From assembly GCA_032158265.1 (NCBI GenBank), contig JAVTIF010000001.1:744001-808000 (forward strand): a stretch of DNA of 64,000 bases, given 5' to 3'. The stretch's first letter is position 1. Each line of letters starts with the position of its first letter. The position numbers and the translations under genes are program-made. The DNA is from Bacidia rubella (taxonomy: Eukaryota > Ascomycota > Lecanoromycetes > Lecanorales > Ramalinaceae). This document shows, piece by piece, positions 48,199 to 58,619 of the stretch. The notes under the pieces are model-generated. The model did not search any database, was not told the origin of the DNA, and worked only from the letters and a program-made list of their open reading frames with translations.

Positions 48199-48318
48199 TA
48201 TTAAGAGTTAGTAATATAGTTAATTATTTGACTAAGTATATTATAGTTCGAATAAAACTAAATTAGAACTAAGACTACTAGGCCTAAAAAAGCCTAATGC
48301 CTTAGCTTGATTCTAATA
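48199..48318 (-). repeat. Copia LTR (3' LTR of copy A)
   Basis: About 120 bp, TATTAAGAG...TTCTAATA on the plus strand. Every difference from the well preserved solo copy (TGTCAAGAG...TTCCAACA) at the ends is a C-to-T or G-to-A. It is followed on the plus side by CTTCTATTTAAAT, which in copy B reads CTCCTATTCAAACG (minus strand GAATAGGAG, a polypurine tract directly before the LTR). Confidence 0.85.
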
Positions 48319-48759
48319 CTTCTATTTAAATACTATATATAAATTTTTAGTTTTAAAATAACTAAATCTTTCTATAATAGTTATTTAGTATTCCTAGCGC
48401 TTATTTCTATTAACAATAAAATAGAAATAGCGTGCCTAGCATAGTACTTAAAGTAGAAAAAAAGTTGCCTAGTGTTAATAAAATTGCCTAGCGCCGGCAA
48501 TATATCTAGTAAAATTACCTCGCTAATAACAACCTTTTCTATTATTTTCCTTTTTAATAGTAATACTAAATATAGGCGTATATTTAGTTTTAGTATTATA
48601 TAATCAAGATATTATTTTTGGTTAAAATATAGTATTTTGAAATTTATTTTTATGCCTTTATATATATATATATATTTTATACTAAAACAAAGTTAGAAAA
48701 TATATAAAAAGTAATATAATAAGTCTTAGATTAAGTATAACTAATCCAGGGTTAATTAA

Positions 48760-49720
48760 ATAGTCTTTTAAAACTAGTAAAATAGGTTTAGAATATTATA
48801 AAAGGAATATAAATAAGCTTCTACTGAAAAATAGGTTTAATAAGCAATATTATTAGGGGTAACCCTTTTAAAAATAGCTTTTATTATAGTAGTAATAAAG
48901 GTAATTAAACTTTTATTAAAACAATAACAAAAATTAAGCTATAAATAAAAATAAAAACTTAATAATCTTACTAAAAAAAAATTTTTTTTAGGCTAAGTTT
49001 ATAGCAGAAAGCTTTAAAAATAACTTTTAATAAAAGCTTTATAAAACTATTAACAATTATACTAATTATAAAAATATATTTAAATTTTATTTATTAATAA
49101 TTAATAATATTTTTTAGGAATATATATTTTATTCTATTCTATTAAATAAAATCCTTTATAAAAATAATAACGCCTTAGTTATTATAATAAATAACTTTAA
49201 TAAAAGCAAAAATATACTTAAATACTCTTTATTTTATTAATATAATATAATTAGCAATAATATTATTTAAATTAATATTAATAAAATTAATAAAATGAAA
49301 AATAATTTTTATTAATTAGCTAAATAATCGCTTTAGCTAAATAGTTTTTTTAATAATATAAATCTATTTAATATATTTAGCTTTATAAGTAAATAAAATA
49401 ATAATAAAATAATATTTAAATAACTAATTAACTATTATGCTTTTAAAAATAAAAATAAAAGTTAAGGTTAATTTACAAATATTAAAGTCTTTAATAAAAT
49501 TAATATTGAAAAAGCTTCTTAATAGTTAAAATAAGCTATAAAAAATTAAATTAAGTTTAAGAGTTCTATAGATATATTAAAAAAATATATTTTATAGCTT
49601 ATATATAAGCATTATTAAAATTAAAAGAATAATAGCTAATAACTTTTATAATATAAATAATATTAAATTTTATATTTAATATTATATATATTAATAAGTT
49701 AATAAGTAATTAACAATTTA
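48760..49720 (-). pseudogene. copia RNase H remnant (copy A)
   Basis: Minus strand. At about 49720-49640 it reads like the family block Y..AVGSLMY.MLGTRPDIA (here LFINLLIYIILNIKFNIIYI-like). The following 900 bp align with 54000-54980 of copy B throughout. Nearly all former Gln/Trp codons are stops. Coordinates are set from the alignment to copy B rather than from motifs alone. Confidence 0.6.
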
Positions 49721-49739
49721 AATAAAATTAAAATTAAGT

Positions 49740-50570
49740 ATATTAGCCTACTTAAACATTATTTTTATGTAAATTTTTTAGTTTAAAATTAAGATTTAAT
49801 TAAAATAATGATAAATAATAGTAATATTTAAATAAAAATTATAAAAATTTATATTAATTATATAGAATTTACGAGTAAGTTTATTTTTTAGATTATTAAT
49901 ATAAATAATAATAATAATATTCTTGTTTAAGTTTAAGAATATATTATAGTCTTTAATAAAAGAACAATAGCCTAAAAAATAAAAGAATTCTAATCAATAT
50001 TTATATTATATTTTTAGGAATTATTTAAAGATTATTCAAAACTATAAAAAGCTTTTTATAATTTATAAATATAATTAAAACTATTATAAAAGCTTTAAAT
50101 ATTTTCTTTTATATTATTATAAGAAAAAGCAATTTTAATATTTATTTATTTAATTTCCAAATTATATATTACTGGAAATAGTAAAAAAGACTTTATAATT
50201 TATTAGTTTAATAACTAATACAAAAATCTTATAAAAGTTTACTTTTTTATATTATTAAAAGCTTTTAATATACTAATAGACTTTATAATAAGCGATTTTA
50301 TTAAAAATTATTTTATTTTATTTAATAAATTTTTTACTAATAAAAAAGTTATATCTTTTTTATAAAGGCTTAATAAAGTTTTAAATAATATTATTTATAA
50401 ATTTTGAAATCTTATTTATAATTATTAGCTATTAAAAGATTCTTTATTATAAAAGTTATAAAGCTAAAAGCTTTTTCTTTAAAAGTATTATTAGATTCTG
50501 CTTTAATAATATCTAAAACTATTTTAATAAAAATATTGAATTTTAATAAAGATATAAGTGTTTCTATAAC
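49740..50570 (-). pseudogene. copia reverse transcriptase remnant (copy A)
   Basis: Minus strand, aligned along its length with 55080-55880. The region around 49930-49870, opposite the clear YVDNIFI block of copy B, reads the same way with extra C-to-T changes. An 85-bp piece present in copy B (about 54990-55075) is missing at 49730. The product would have been the catalytic part of copia pol. Confidence 0.65.
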
Positions 50571-50742
50571 TATAAGTCTAATAAATATATAAATTTGCTA
50601 CAATAATATATAATTTAATAAAAGTTTATTAGCTATTTTATTAAATAATTAATTAAAATACTTATTATTATTATTTAAGTACTTATTATTTTTTAAGCAT
50701 TTATTATTAATTAAAATTTTATTACTACTAATAGAAAAGGGA

Positions 50743-50893
50743 ATAAGTATTAAAAATTATAACTATTATTAAATATATTGAAGATATTTTTTATAGGAAC
50801 TAGCTAAGAATGCAATATAAATACACTAGGGCCAGATACTATACCTGATTAGGTAAAGCACATCCCAAGTCATAGGAAAACTATAACAATAAG
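50743..50893. mobile_element. 141-bp LTR-like insertion with ATAAG duplication
   Basis: Copy B reads straight through GAGAATAAGCTTTT here, while copy A has 141 extra bases (50748-50888) flanked on both sides by ATAAG (50743-50747 and 50889-50893). The insert starts TATTAAAAAT (TGTTAAAAAT before RIP) and ends CTATAACA, so it has LTR-like TG...CA ends and a 5-bp target duplication: a solo LTR by form. Its inner part (CTAGGGCCAGATACTATACC, AGCACATCCCAAGTCATAGG) is strikingly unmutated. No other copy is in the window. A small non-LTR insertion of another kind is possible. Confidence 0.7.
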
Positions 50894-51299
50894 CTTTTTT
50901 TCCCTTAAATAACTATTATAAAATTATTAATTAAAAGGTTTTAATTATATATAAAATTAACTATATAGTATTATTTTAACAGAATTAGCACTTTTATTCT
51001 TTTTCTTTAATATAATATAAAGGGTAAAAAATTAATAAAGACTTTATTAGTATAGTTTTTATGTTTTTTAAAAAGCTATTTAATATAGTTAAACTATTCA
51101 ATTTATTTATTAAATATTAATATATAATAAAAATAGATTTCTTTAAAGCTAATAAGCTTCTTAATATTAAATTAAAATTTGAATTTAAGTTATTTATAAT
51201 TAATATTATTATATTCTTAATATATATTTTTATAATTAATTTTTTTAATAAAAAAGAAATTAAGTTATTTTTTTTGTAATTTTAATAAAAATAAAACCT

Positions 51300-52075
51300 A
51301 AGATAATAATTAAATAACAATTTTAAAAATAAACTATTATATTAATTATTTTAATATAAAAAACTTAAATAAATTATTGTTTTTTTAGAAAATATAAGCG
51401 CAGATTATAATAATTTAACTTATATACTTAATAACTCTATTTACTTATAGATTATTAGATATAATAGACTTTTATTAAATACTATATTTAATATAATAAT
51501 TATCAAAATTAATAGCTATATAGGTTTTATTTTTATTAATATAAAAATAATATATAAAAGTATTTATTATAACAATACTTCTATAATAACTATTAAAGGT
51601 TTTTAGTACATATAAACTATTCTTATTTAGTATAAAATAAATTATTATTTTCTTAAAAATGTCTTAAGTAAAAAGATAAGTATACTTAATATATTTAAAG
51701 GCTTTTTTAATTAGCTTAAAGATATCTATATAAATTAGTTTATTTTAGTATTTATTAAAGCTAATATGCTTTTTATATAATAAATTTTTTATATAAGTTT
51801 TAATACAAGTAATACAATAGTAATTATTATTTAAAAGGATTTTTTAGAGGTTATTATTATTAATAAAATATAATAAATAAGTAATATTTTATTCATTTAT
51901 ATAGTTAATAAATTTATATTATAAAGTTATTATTTCTTTATTATAAATTATATAGCTTTTGACTATAGTATATAAAGTAATTATATTGTTATTATTATTA
52001 ATTACTAAGCAATCTAGGAGAAAATAATAAAGATTAGTCTTTTTAAAAATAATTATAATATTATTATTATCTACT
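51300..52075 (-). pseudogene. copia integrase remnant (copy A)
   Basis: Minus strand, aligned with 56640-57420 of copy B. The segment at 52075-52015 reads NNNIIIIFKKTNLYYL, the end of the protease/pre-integrase linker, and the integrase core follows leftward. Upstream of it the sequence switches abruptly to gag, so the protease is missing. Confidence 0.65.
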
Positions 52076-52084
52076 TTAATATTA

Positions 52085-53420
52085 TTGCCTTGCTAGCTAT
52101 TATAAAAGTTATTAGTTTTAAGCTTATTTTTTTAACTATTAATAAATTATTAATTAATATAAATACGTTTTTGCTTCTTCTAGTTTAAAGCTTAACCTTA
52201 GTTATTATATTTATACTTTCTCTTATAGTTATTTTTATAGCTTAAATAATTATAGTAAAAGCATTTGAGATAGCTTGCTTTATTGTATTATTTAATGATT
52301 TTAATAATATTAATATAGTATTTTTATTTAAGGTTTATTTAGCTTTTTAGTTAAAATAAATTACTAATATTATTAAAGCAAATAATATTTATATCTGCTA
52401 TAAAATATATATACTTATAATTTTATCATCTAAAATATTGCTATTTAATAAATAAATAATAATATAGAAAAAGTTATATTTTAATTTAAAGAATACCTTT
52501 TATACTAGCTTGCTAAATAATTATATTATAGAAATATTAACTACTATAATAAAAGGTTTATAACTTTAATAGTTAAAACTAAAGCTTATATAAAAAATAT
52601 TATAAAATAAATATTATTAAATTATATATTACTTTTAAAACTAAATAATCTACTATATAATTTATAAAATTAGTTATAATATTTTTATAAATTAAAATAT
52701 TAATTAAATAAAATATTTAAGAACTTTTTAGTTGTTATATAAATAAAATTAAATCTTTTTAATAAGTATATTTTTTATAAAAATTATTATACTTTTTTTA
52801 TATTAATAAAATACTTAATCTCTTAAAAAAGAATAGAATTTATAACTTTTTTAAGAATAATATAGTATATTTTTGAGTTTTTTCTACTATACTTAAATAA
52901 TAATAATATTATTATTATTTAGTAGGTTTTCACTAATATATTTCTAGAGTTTAAGTATTTAGAACTTATTTTTAATATTTTTGCTTTAAACAATATAATT
53001 AGAATTATTTTTAAGTTTAAAGACTCTTTTAAGGGTTTTAAGAACTTTACTAAAATCTTATATAATTAATTCAATTAGTTTAAAGTCTCTATATACTCTT
53101 TCATTGTAAATAATTTAAATAATTTAAGTTTAGAAAGCTAATTTATTAGTAGCTTAATAAGTAGTTTAATAGGCTTTTCAGGCTCTATTTTTTTTAAATA
53201 AGCTTAAATTCTTAAGCTATAGATAATTCTATAAGCTAAAAAAGTTTTATTAGTTCTTAAATTAGTTATTTATAGACTAATAATAGTGGTTTAGATATTT
53301 AAAAATAAAAATTAAATAGATTAATATTATTAAGAGTTAATAAAATAAAGGGAAATATATATAAAGTTAAATATTTAAATTATATTTTAGGCTTTTTTAA
53401 AAACCTATAAAATAAACTAT
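52085..53420 (-). pseudogene. copia gag remnant (copy A)
   Basis: Minus strand. It is the inverted partner of 41870-43255 across the whole length, including TTTAGTAAAGTTCTTAAAAC-type and GTTTAAAGCTTAACCTTAG-type blocks. Its position between the shared LTR (right) and pol (left) identifies it as gag. Reading frame and composition are as described for copy C. It joins pol remnants at AAGGCAATAATATTAAA (about 52085-52100), the same point where copy C stops. Confidence 0.6.
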
Positions 53421-53422
53421 AA

Positions 53423-53543
53423 TATTAAAAGTTAGTAATATAGTTGATTAGTTAACTATAGTACGTTGCAGTTCGAACAAGATAGAGTTATTGCCAAGGC
53501 CACTAGGCCTAAAAGGGCCTAGTGCTAAGGCTTAATTCCAACA
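53423..53543 (-). repeat. Copia LTR shared by copies A and B
   Basis: 121 bp, TATTAAAAG...ATTCCAACA on the plus strand. To its right comes the 3' end of copy B (with the GAATAGGAG tract on the minus strand); to its left, the gag leader of copy A. It is thus the 3' LTR of B and the 5' LTR of A at once, the arrangement produced by unequal or LTR-LTR recombination between copies. Confidence 0.8.
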
Positions 53544-53989
53544 CTCCTATTCAAACGTTATATACAAATTTTAAGTTTTTAAAACGACTAAGTCCTTTTA
53601 TAGTAGTTACCTAGTATGCCTGGTATTTATTTTAGCAATAATAAAATAAAAATAGCATGCCCGGCGTAGTTGCCCGGTATAAAAATAAAGTTACCCGGCG
53701 TAGATAAGATTATCTAGCAAAGTTGTTTAAAGCCGGCAATATACCTAGTGAAATTATTTACTATATCCGGCGCTATTAAAAGTATTAATAATTTTTCCGT
53801 TATTTTCCCTTTTAATAGCAATATTAAATATAAGCGTATATTTAGTCTTAATATTATATGATAAAGATATTATTTTTAATTAAAATATAGTATTTTGAAA
53901 TTATTTTTTATATATTTATATATATATACACTTTTTATACTGAAACAAAGTTAGAAAATATATAAAAGATAGTGCGGCAAGTTTTGAGT

Positions 53990-54990
53990 TAAATATAACT
54001 ATTTCGGAGCTAATAAAATAAAATTCAGAATAGTTTTAGGGAGAATATAAATAAGCTTTTACTAAAAAGTAGACTTAATAAATATTATTATTAAAGGCGA
54101 TCTTTTTAGAAATAGTTTTTATTAGAATAATAGTAAGAAATAAATAAAATAACTTTTATTAAAATAATAATAAAAATATTTAATAAAGGCAGTAACTTAG
54201 TAATCCTATTAGAAAAATAATTTATTCTAGGCTAAGCTTATATTAGAAAACCTTGAAAGCAATTTTTAATAAAGGCTTTATAAGGCTATTAGCGATTATA
54301 TCGGCAATAAAGATATATTTAAGTTTTATTTACTAGTAGTTAATAATATCTCTTAAGAATATATATCTAATATATATATACTTTATTTTATTATATTAAA
54401 TAGGATCTTTTATACAAACAATAACACTTTAGTTATTATAATAGATAAATATAATAAAAGCGAAAATATATTTAGGTACTTTTTACTTTATTAATATAAT
54501 ACAATTAATAATAATATCGTTTAGATTAATATCGATAAAAATAATAGAATTAAAAGTAATTTTAGTTAGTTAGCTAAACAAACGCTCTAGCTAGATAGTC
54601 TTTTTAGTAGTATTAACTTATTTAATATATTTAGCTTTATAAATAGATAATATAATAATAGATTAGTACTTAAATAACTAGCTAATTGCTATACTTTTAA
54701 AAATAAAAATAAAAACTAAAATTAACTTGCGAATATTAGAATTTTTAGCGAAGTTAATATTAGAAAAGCTTGTTAATAGTTAGAATAAACTACGAAAGAC
54801 TAAGATAAGTTTAAGAGTCTTATAGATATATCGAAAAATATATTTTATAGCCTATATATAAATGTTATTAAAGTTAAAAGAATAATAGCTAATAACTTCT
54901 ATAATATAAGTAATATTAAGTTTTATACCTAGTATTATATATATTAATAAGCTAATAAATAATTAATAGTCTAAGTAAAATTGAAATTAT
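53990..54990 (-). pseudogene. copia RNase H remnant (copy B)
   Basis: The minus strand reads DY.LFISLLIYIILGIKLNITYI at about 54970-54905, matching the copia block Y..AVGSLMY.MLGTRPDIAYAV that opens the RNase H/connection domain. The remaining 900 bp continue leftward to the non-coding 3' end near 53990. In the living element this removes RNA from the hybrid during reverse transcription. Frame is kept apart from TAA/TAG. Confidence 0.7.
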
Positions 54991-55079
54991 ACTATATAGC
55001 TATTAATAGCTTTTTTAAAATATATAGTTTTTATCGGAATATTAATGCTTTTATTATTAAAATCGGAATTAAATATATT

Positions 55080-55890
55080 AGTCTACTTAAATATTATTCT
55101 TAAATAGGTTTTTTAGCTTAAAATTAAAGTTATTAGGGCAGTCGTAAATAACAGCTATATTTAAATAGAAGTTATAAAAACCTATATTAGTTATATAGAA
55201 TTTGTAAATGAGTTTAGCTTTTAAGTTATTAATATTAAGTGTATTAATACTAACAATAAATATATTATCAACGTAAATAGCAATAATAATATTTTTATTT
55301 AGGTTCAAGAATATACTATAGTTTTTAATAAAAAAATAGTAGTTTAAAAAGTAAAAAAACTTTAATAAATATTTATATTATATTTTTAGAGACTATTTAA
55401 AACTATAGAAAGCCTTTTATAGCTTATAAATATAACTAAAACCGTTATTAAAGCCCTAAAGCTATTATATATAGATATCTTTTTTTATATTACTATAGAA
55501 AAAAGTAATCTTAATATCTATCTATTTAATCTCTAAATTATATACCGCCGCAATAGCAAAGAAAGCTTTATAACTTATTAGCTTAATAATTAATATAAAA
55601 GTCTTATAAAAGTCTATTCCTTTATATTATTAAAAACCTTTAATATACTAGCGGGTTTTATAGCGAGCGATTTTATTAAAAACGTTTTATTTTATTCGGT
55701 AGATTTACTTATTAATAAAGAAGTTATATTTTTTTTGCGGGAATTTAATAAAGTTTTAAATAAAATTATTTAGCAAAAACTATACTTTGTTTTTTATAGC
55801 GAATTGCTAGTTTATCTTGCGATAGTTATCTGCTATAGCTTGTTTATAGGTTTTAGATTCTTATTTAAAATTATTAACTATTAAAAGGTT
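55080..55890 (-). pseudogene. copia reverse transcriptase remnant (copy B)
   Basis: Minus strand. It opens with ESKTYKQAIADNYRKIN near 55865-55815 (family EPKTYxEAx.D..W, the start of RVT_2) and IKFPQKKYNFFINK (family LPPGKxxIxxKWV). The catalytic region is the uninterrupted 55308-55087: NIIIAIYVDNIFIVSINTLN (family IIAVYVDDLLIAS, second Asp changed to Asn), then LKAKLIYKFYITNIGFYNFY (family LK..L...F.MKDLG...FYLG). This 73-codon piece is the longest readable copia fragment in the window. Confidence 0.85.
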
Positions 55891-56329
55891 TTTTATTGCT
55901 AAAGTTATAAAGCTGAAAACTTCTTTTTTAAAAATAATATTAAGTTTTATTTTAATAGCGGCTAAGACTATCTTAGCAAGGATATTAAATCCCAATAAAG
56001 ATATAAAATTATATAGATAAAAATAAAATACAAGTATTTTTATAGCTATAAATCTAATAGATATATAAATTCGCTATAATAATATATAGTCTAATAGAAG
56101 TTTATTAGCTATTTTATTAAATAATTAGTTAAAGTATTTATTATTATTATTTAGGTGTTTGTTATCGTTTAAACGCTTACTATTAATTAAAAATTTATTA
56201 TTGCTAGTAGAAAAGAGAATAAGCTTTTCTTCTTTTTAAATAACTATTATAAGATTGCTAGTTAAAAGATCTTAATTATATATAAAATTAGCTATATAGT
56301 ATTATTTTAATAGAATTAGTATTTTTATT

Positions 56330-57310
56330 CCTTCTTTCTAACGCGGTATAGAAAGTAAAAGATTAGCGAAAACTTTGTTAGTATAGTTTTTGCGCTTTTT
56401 AAAAAGCTATTTAATATAGCTAAAGTGTTTAATTTGTCCGCTAAGCAATAGTATATAGTAAAAATAGGTTCTTTTGAAGCTAACAAGCTTTCCAATATTA
56501 GATTAAGATTTAAATTTAAGCTAATTGTAATTAATATTGTTGCGTTCTTAATATATATCTTTGCAGCTAATCTTTTTAATAAAAAAGACATTAAGCTGTC
56601 TTTTTTTTATAGTTTTAATAGAGATAATATCTAAGTTAGTAACTAAGTAGCGGTTTTGAAAATAAACTATTATATTAATTATTTTAGTATAGAAAGACTT
56701 AAGCAAGCTATTGTTTTTCTAGAGAGTATAAACGCGGATTATAATAGTTTAGTTAATATGCTTAGCGATTCTATTTATTTATAGATTATCGGATATAATA
56801 AACTTTTACTAAATATTATATTTAATTTAATAATTATTGAAATTAGTAGCTATATAAGCTCTATCTTCGTCGGTATAAAGGCGATATATAGGGGTATCTA
56901 CTATAGTAATACTTATATAATAGTTATTAAAGGTTTCTAGTATATATAAGCTATTTTTATTCGGTATAAAATAGACTGCTATCTTCTTAGAAATATTTTT
57001 AGTAAAAAGATAAACGTATTTAATATATTTAAAAGCGCTTTTAATTAGTTTAAAAATATTTATATAGATTAGTTTATTTCGGTATTTACCGGGGCTAATA
57101 TGCTTTTTATATAATAGATTTTTTATATAGGTCTTAGCGCAGATAATACAATAGTAATTATTATTTAAGAAAATCTTTTAGAAATTAACGTTATTAATGA
57201 AGTATAATAGGCGAGCGATATTTTATCTACTTATATAGTCTATAAGTTCGTATTATAATATTATTGCCTCTTTATTATACATTATATAACTCTTAACTAC
57301 AGCGCATAAA
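56330..57310 (-). pseudogene. copia integrase remnant (copy B)
   Basis: Minus strand, read with Q at TAA/TAG. YIKNLLYKKHISPGKYRNK lies at about 57130-57070 (C..C..GK..R..F end of the zinc-binding region). IYINIFKLIKSAF follows (family H.D..GP), then IYRLYTDEDRAYIATNFNNY (family LR.DNG.EF), NRIAKHINQTIIIRVYTL (family N..AER.N.T), IVYFQNR (family A.YL.NR), SNIGKLVSFK and ILLLSGQIKHF. The order matches the Ty1/copia integrase core and C-terminus. The frame 56591-56325 that stays open for 88 codons is a shadow in another frame. Confidence 0.75.
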
Positions 57311-57339
57311 GCAATTACGCCGTTGTTATTGTTGATTAC

Positions 57340-57728
57340 TGAGCGGTCTAGGTCGAGATAATAAAGATTAGTTTTTCTAAGAATAACTATAATATTGTTG
57401 TTATCTATTTCAATACTATTAAATATATATTTCAGTAAGTATCTAGCTCTATAAAGCTTAGAGCTAAAAACAAGATTAAATAGGTTATTTAGTATATAAA
57501 GGATATTGTTTACAATAAGGTTTAAAGTATTGCTAAGATAGTCTTTATAAGATAAAGAAATAGTACTTAATACGGTAATATAATGCCTATTATTTTATTT
57601 ATTAATAGTAATAAAGAAAAGCAGCTATATTATATCGGTATAAATACTAATTTCACCAATAATATAGCAGGTTATATCTAAGTTAAAGATCTAAATAAAT
57701 ACTTATTTCCCTTGAATAGAAGCCGCTA
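57340..57728 (-). pseudogene. copia protease/pre-integrase remnant (copy B)
   Basis: Minus strand from 57728 leftward. It reads HYITVLSTISL, NTLNLIVNNILYILNNLFNL and KLYRARYLLKYIFNSIEI, then ILRKTNLYYLDLDRS. These match the second half of copia aspartic protease (G.G.......L.NVLYVP.L..NLLSVSKL) and the linker to integrase. The D-[ST]-G active site would lie just to the right and is lost to the gypsy insertion at 57729. Confidence 0.7.
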
Positions 57729-58600
57729 TGTCACGGTTCAGCTAGTTATCAGATAATTAGTCATCGGATGCTTGGCAACTGATTATATGTAATCATTTTC
57801 AATTCATTAGATATAAATTAATCCATTCACTACTAATTAAACGTTACAATTCTGTCCTTTATTCTTTTAACCGCGATTCGTTGCATTTAGTAGCAACACC
57901 TGCTTGCCAAGTCAGCACCACTAGCCTTCTTAGACACTAGATCCAATAGTCCTCTATTATCCGGGCCTAAACCTACTATTTGCATTAGGATTATTAGATC
58001 TGCCGATAAACTACTATCTATTTAACTACAGTAATAGTTATTAAATACTATTTTAATAGTTCTACCGCTAAGAAGAGAGCTTTTTGCTCTATAATATCTG
58101 CTTCTATATACTACAAATAAACAATCGGTTGCTAGGTATACTTTAAACGTTATAGTAGGAACGTTCAAACTATTACGTTTCCGTTGCTTAGCGAACGCAT
58201 TGAGTTATATTTCATTATAATAATATTAATTAATTATTAGAACAATCCCTATAAATAAACCGCAATAGGCATTGGATATAGAAAGACCTAAACTTCTATA
58301 ATAAGCTATTGAACTATTATATTAGTTCTAAACTTTCTAAGAATATAATCAGGATTATTTCTCTAGATTCTTGAGCTAAATATTAAGATTTGCTATTTAA
58401 GCAATTATATTAGTTTATATATTTCTTTTAGAGATCTAGCGAAATTATTAACTAATAGTTTAACGAGATTAATCGGCTAGTGTTTCGACTAATTACGTCT
58501 TTTTAATTAAGGTTCCCTTAGAATCTATTAATTTTCTAAAAGCCTAGCTAAAAAAAAACAAAGTTTAAGCCGTTTTACCTAGTATTTTATTAGAATACAA
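57729..58600 (+). repeat. Probable 5' LTR and leader of the right-hand gypsy
   Basis: The least mutated stretch of the window (for example AACCGCGATTCGTTGCATTT and ACCTGCTTGCCAAGTCAGCA near 57880-57930). The LTR start TGTCACGG is clear; the LTR end and primer-binding site are not, because no second LTR copy is available for comparison. No protein is read before about 58600. Confidence 0.55.
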
Positions 58601-58619
58601 GAAAAATATTAAATAGTTC

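Larger units (their letters stand above)
48199..53543 (-). mobile_element. Copia retrotransposon, copy A (minus strand)
   Basis: Reading right to left: LTR (53423-53543, shared with copy B), gag (53420-52090), a short join, integrase (52000-51300), reverse transcriptase (50560-49740), RNase H (49720-48760), non-coding 3' part, polypurine-like tract, LTR (48199-48318). This is the gag-integrase-RT-RNase H order of Ty1/copia. Compared with copy B it lacks the protease and about 85 bp near the RT/RNase H junction, and it has gained a 141-bp LTR-like insertion. It is heavily RIP-mutated, more than copy B, and cannot be active. Confidence 0.8.
53423..57728 (-). mobile_element. Copia retrotransposon, copy B (5'-truncated)
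   Basis: Minus-strand copia element with protease, integrase, RT, RNase H and 3' LTR. Its gag and 5' LTR are missing because a gypsy element begins at 57729 inside the protease region. It aligns with copy A from the LTR to about 57420. It is less mutated than copy A, so motifs are easier to read. Stops are mostly TAA/TAG. Confidence 0.85.

Noticed and set aside
56325..56591. Longest open frame of the window (88 codons, minus strand)
   Set aside because: The copia integrase reads in another minus-strand frame across the same bases, so this is an out-of-frame shadow.
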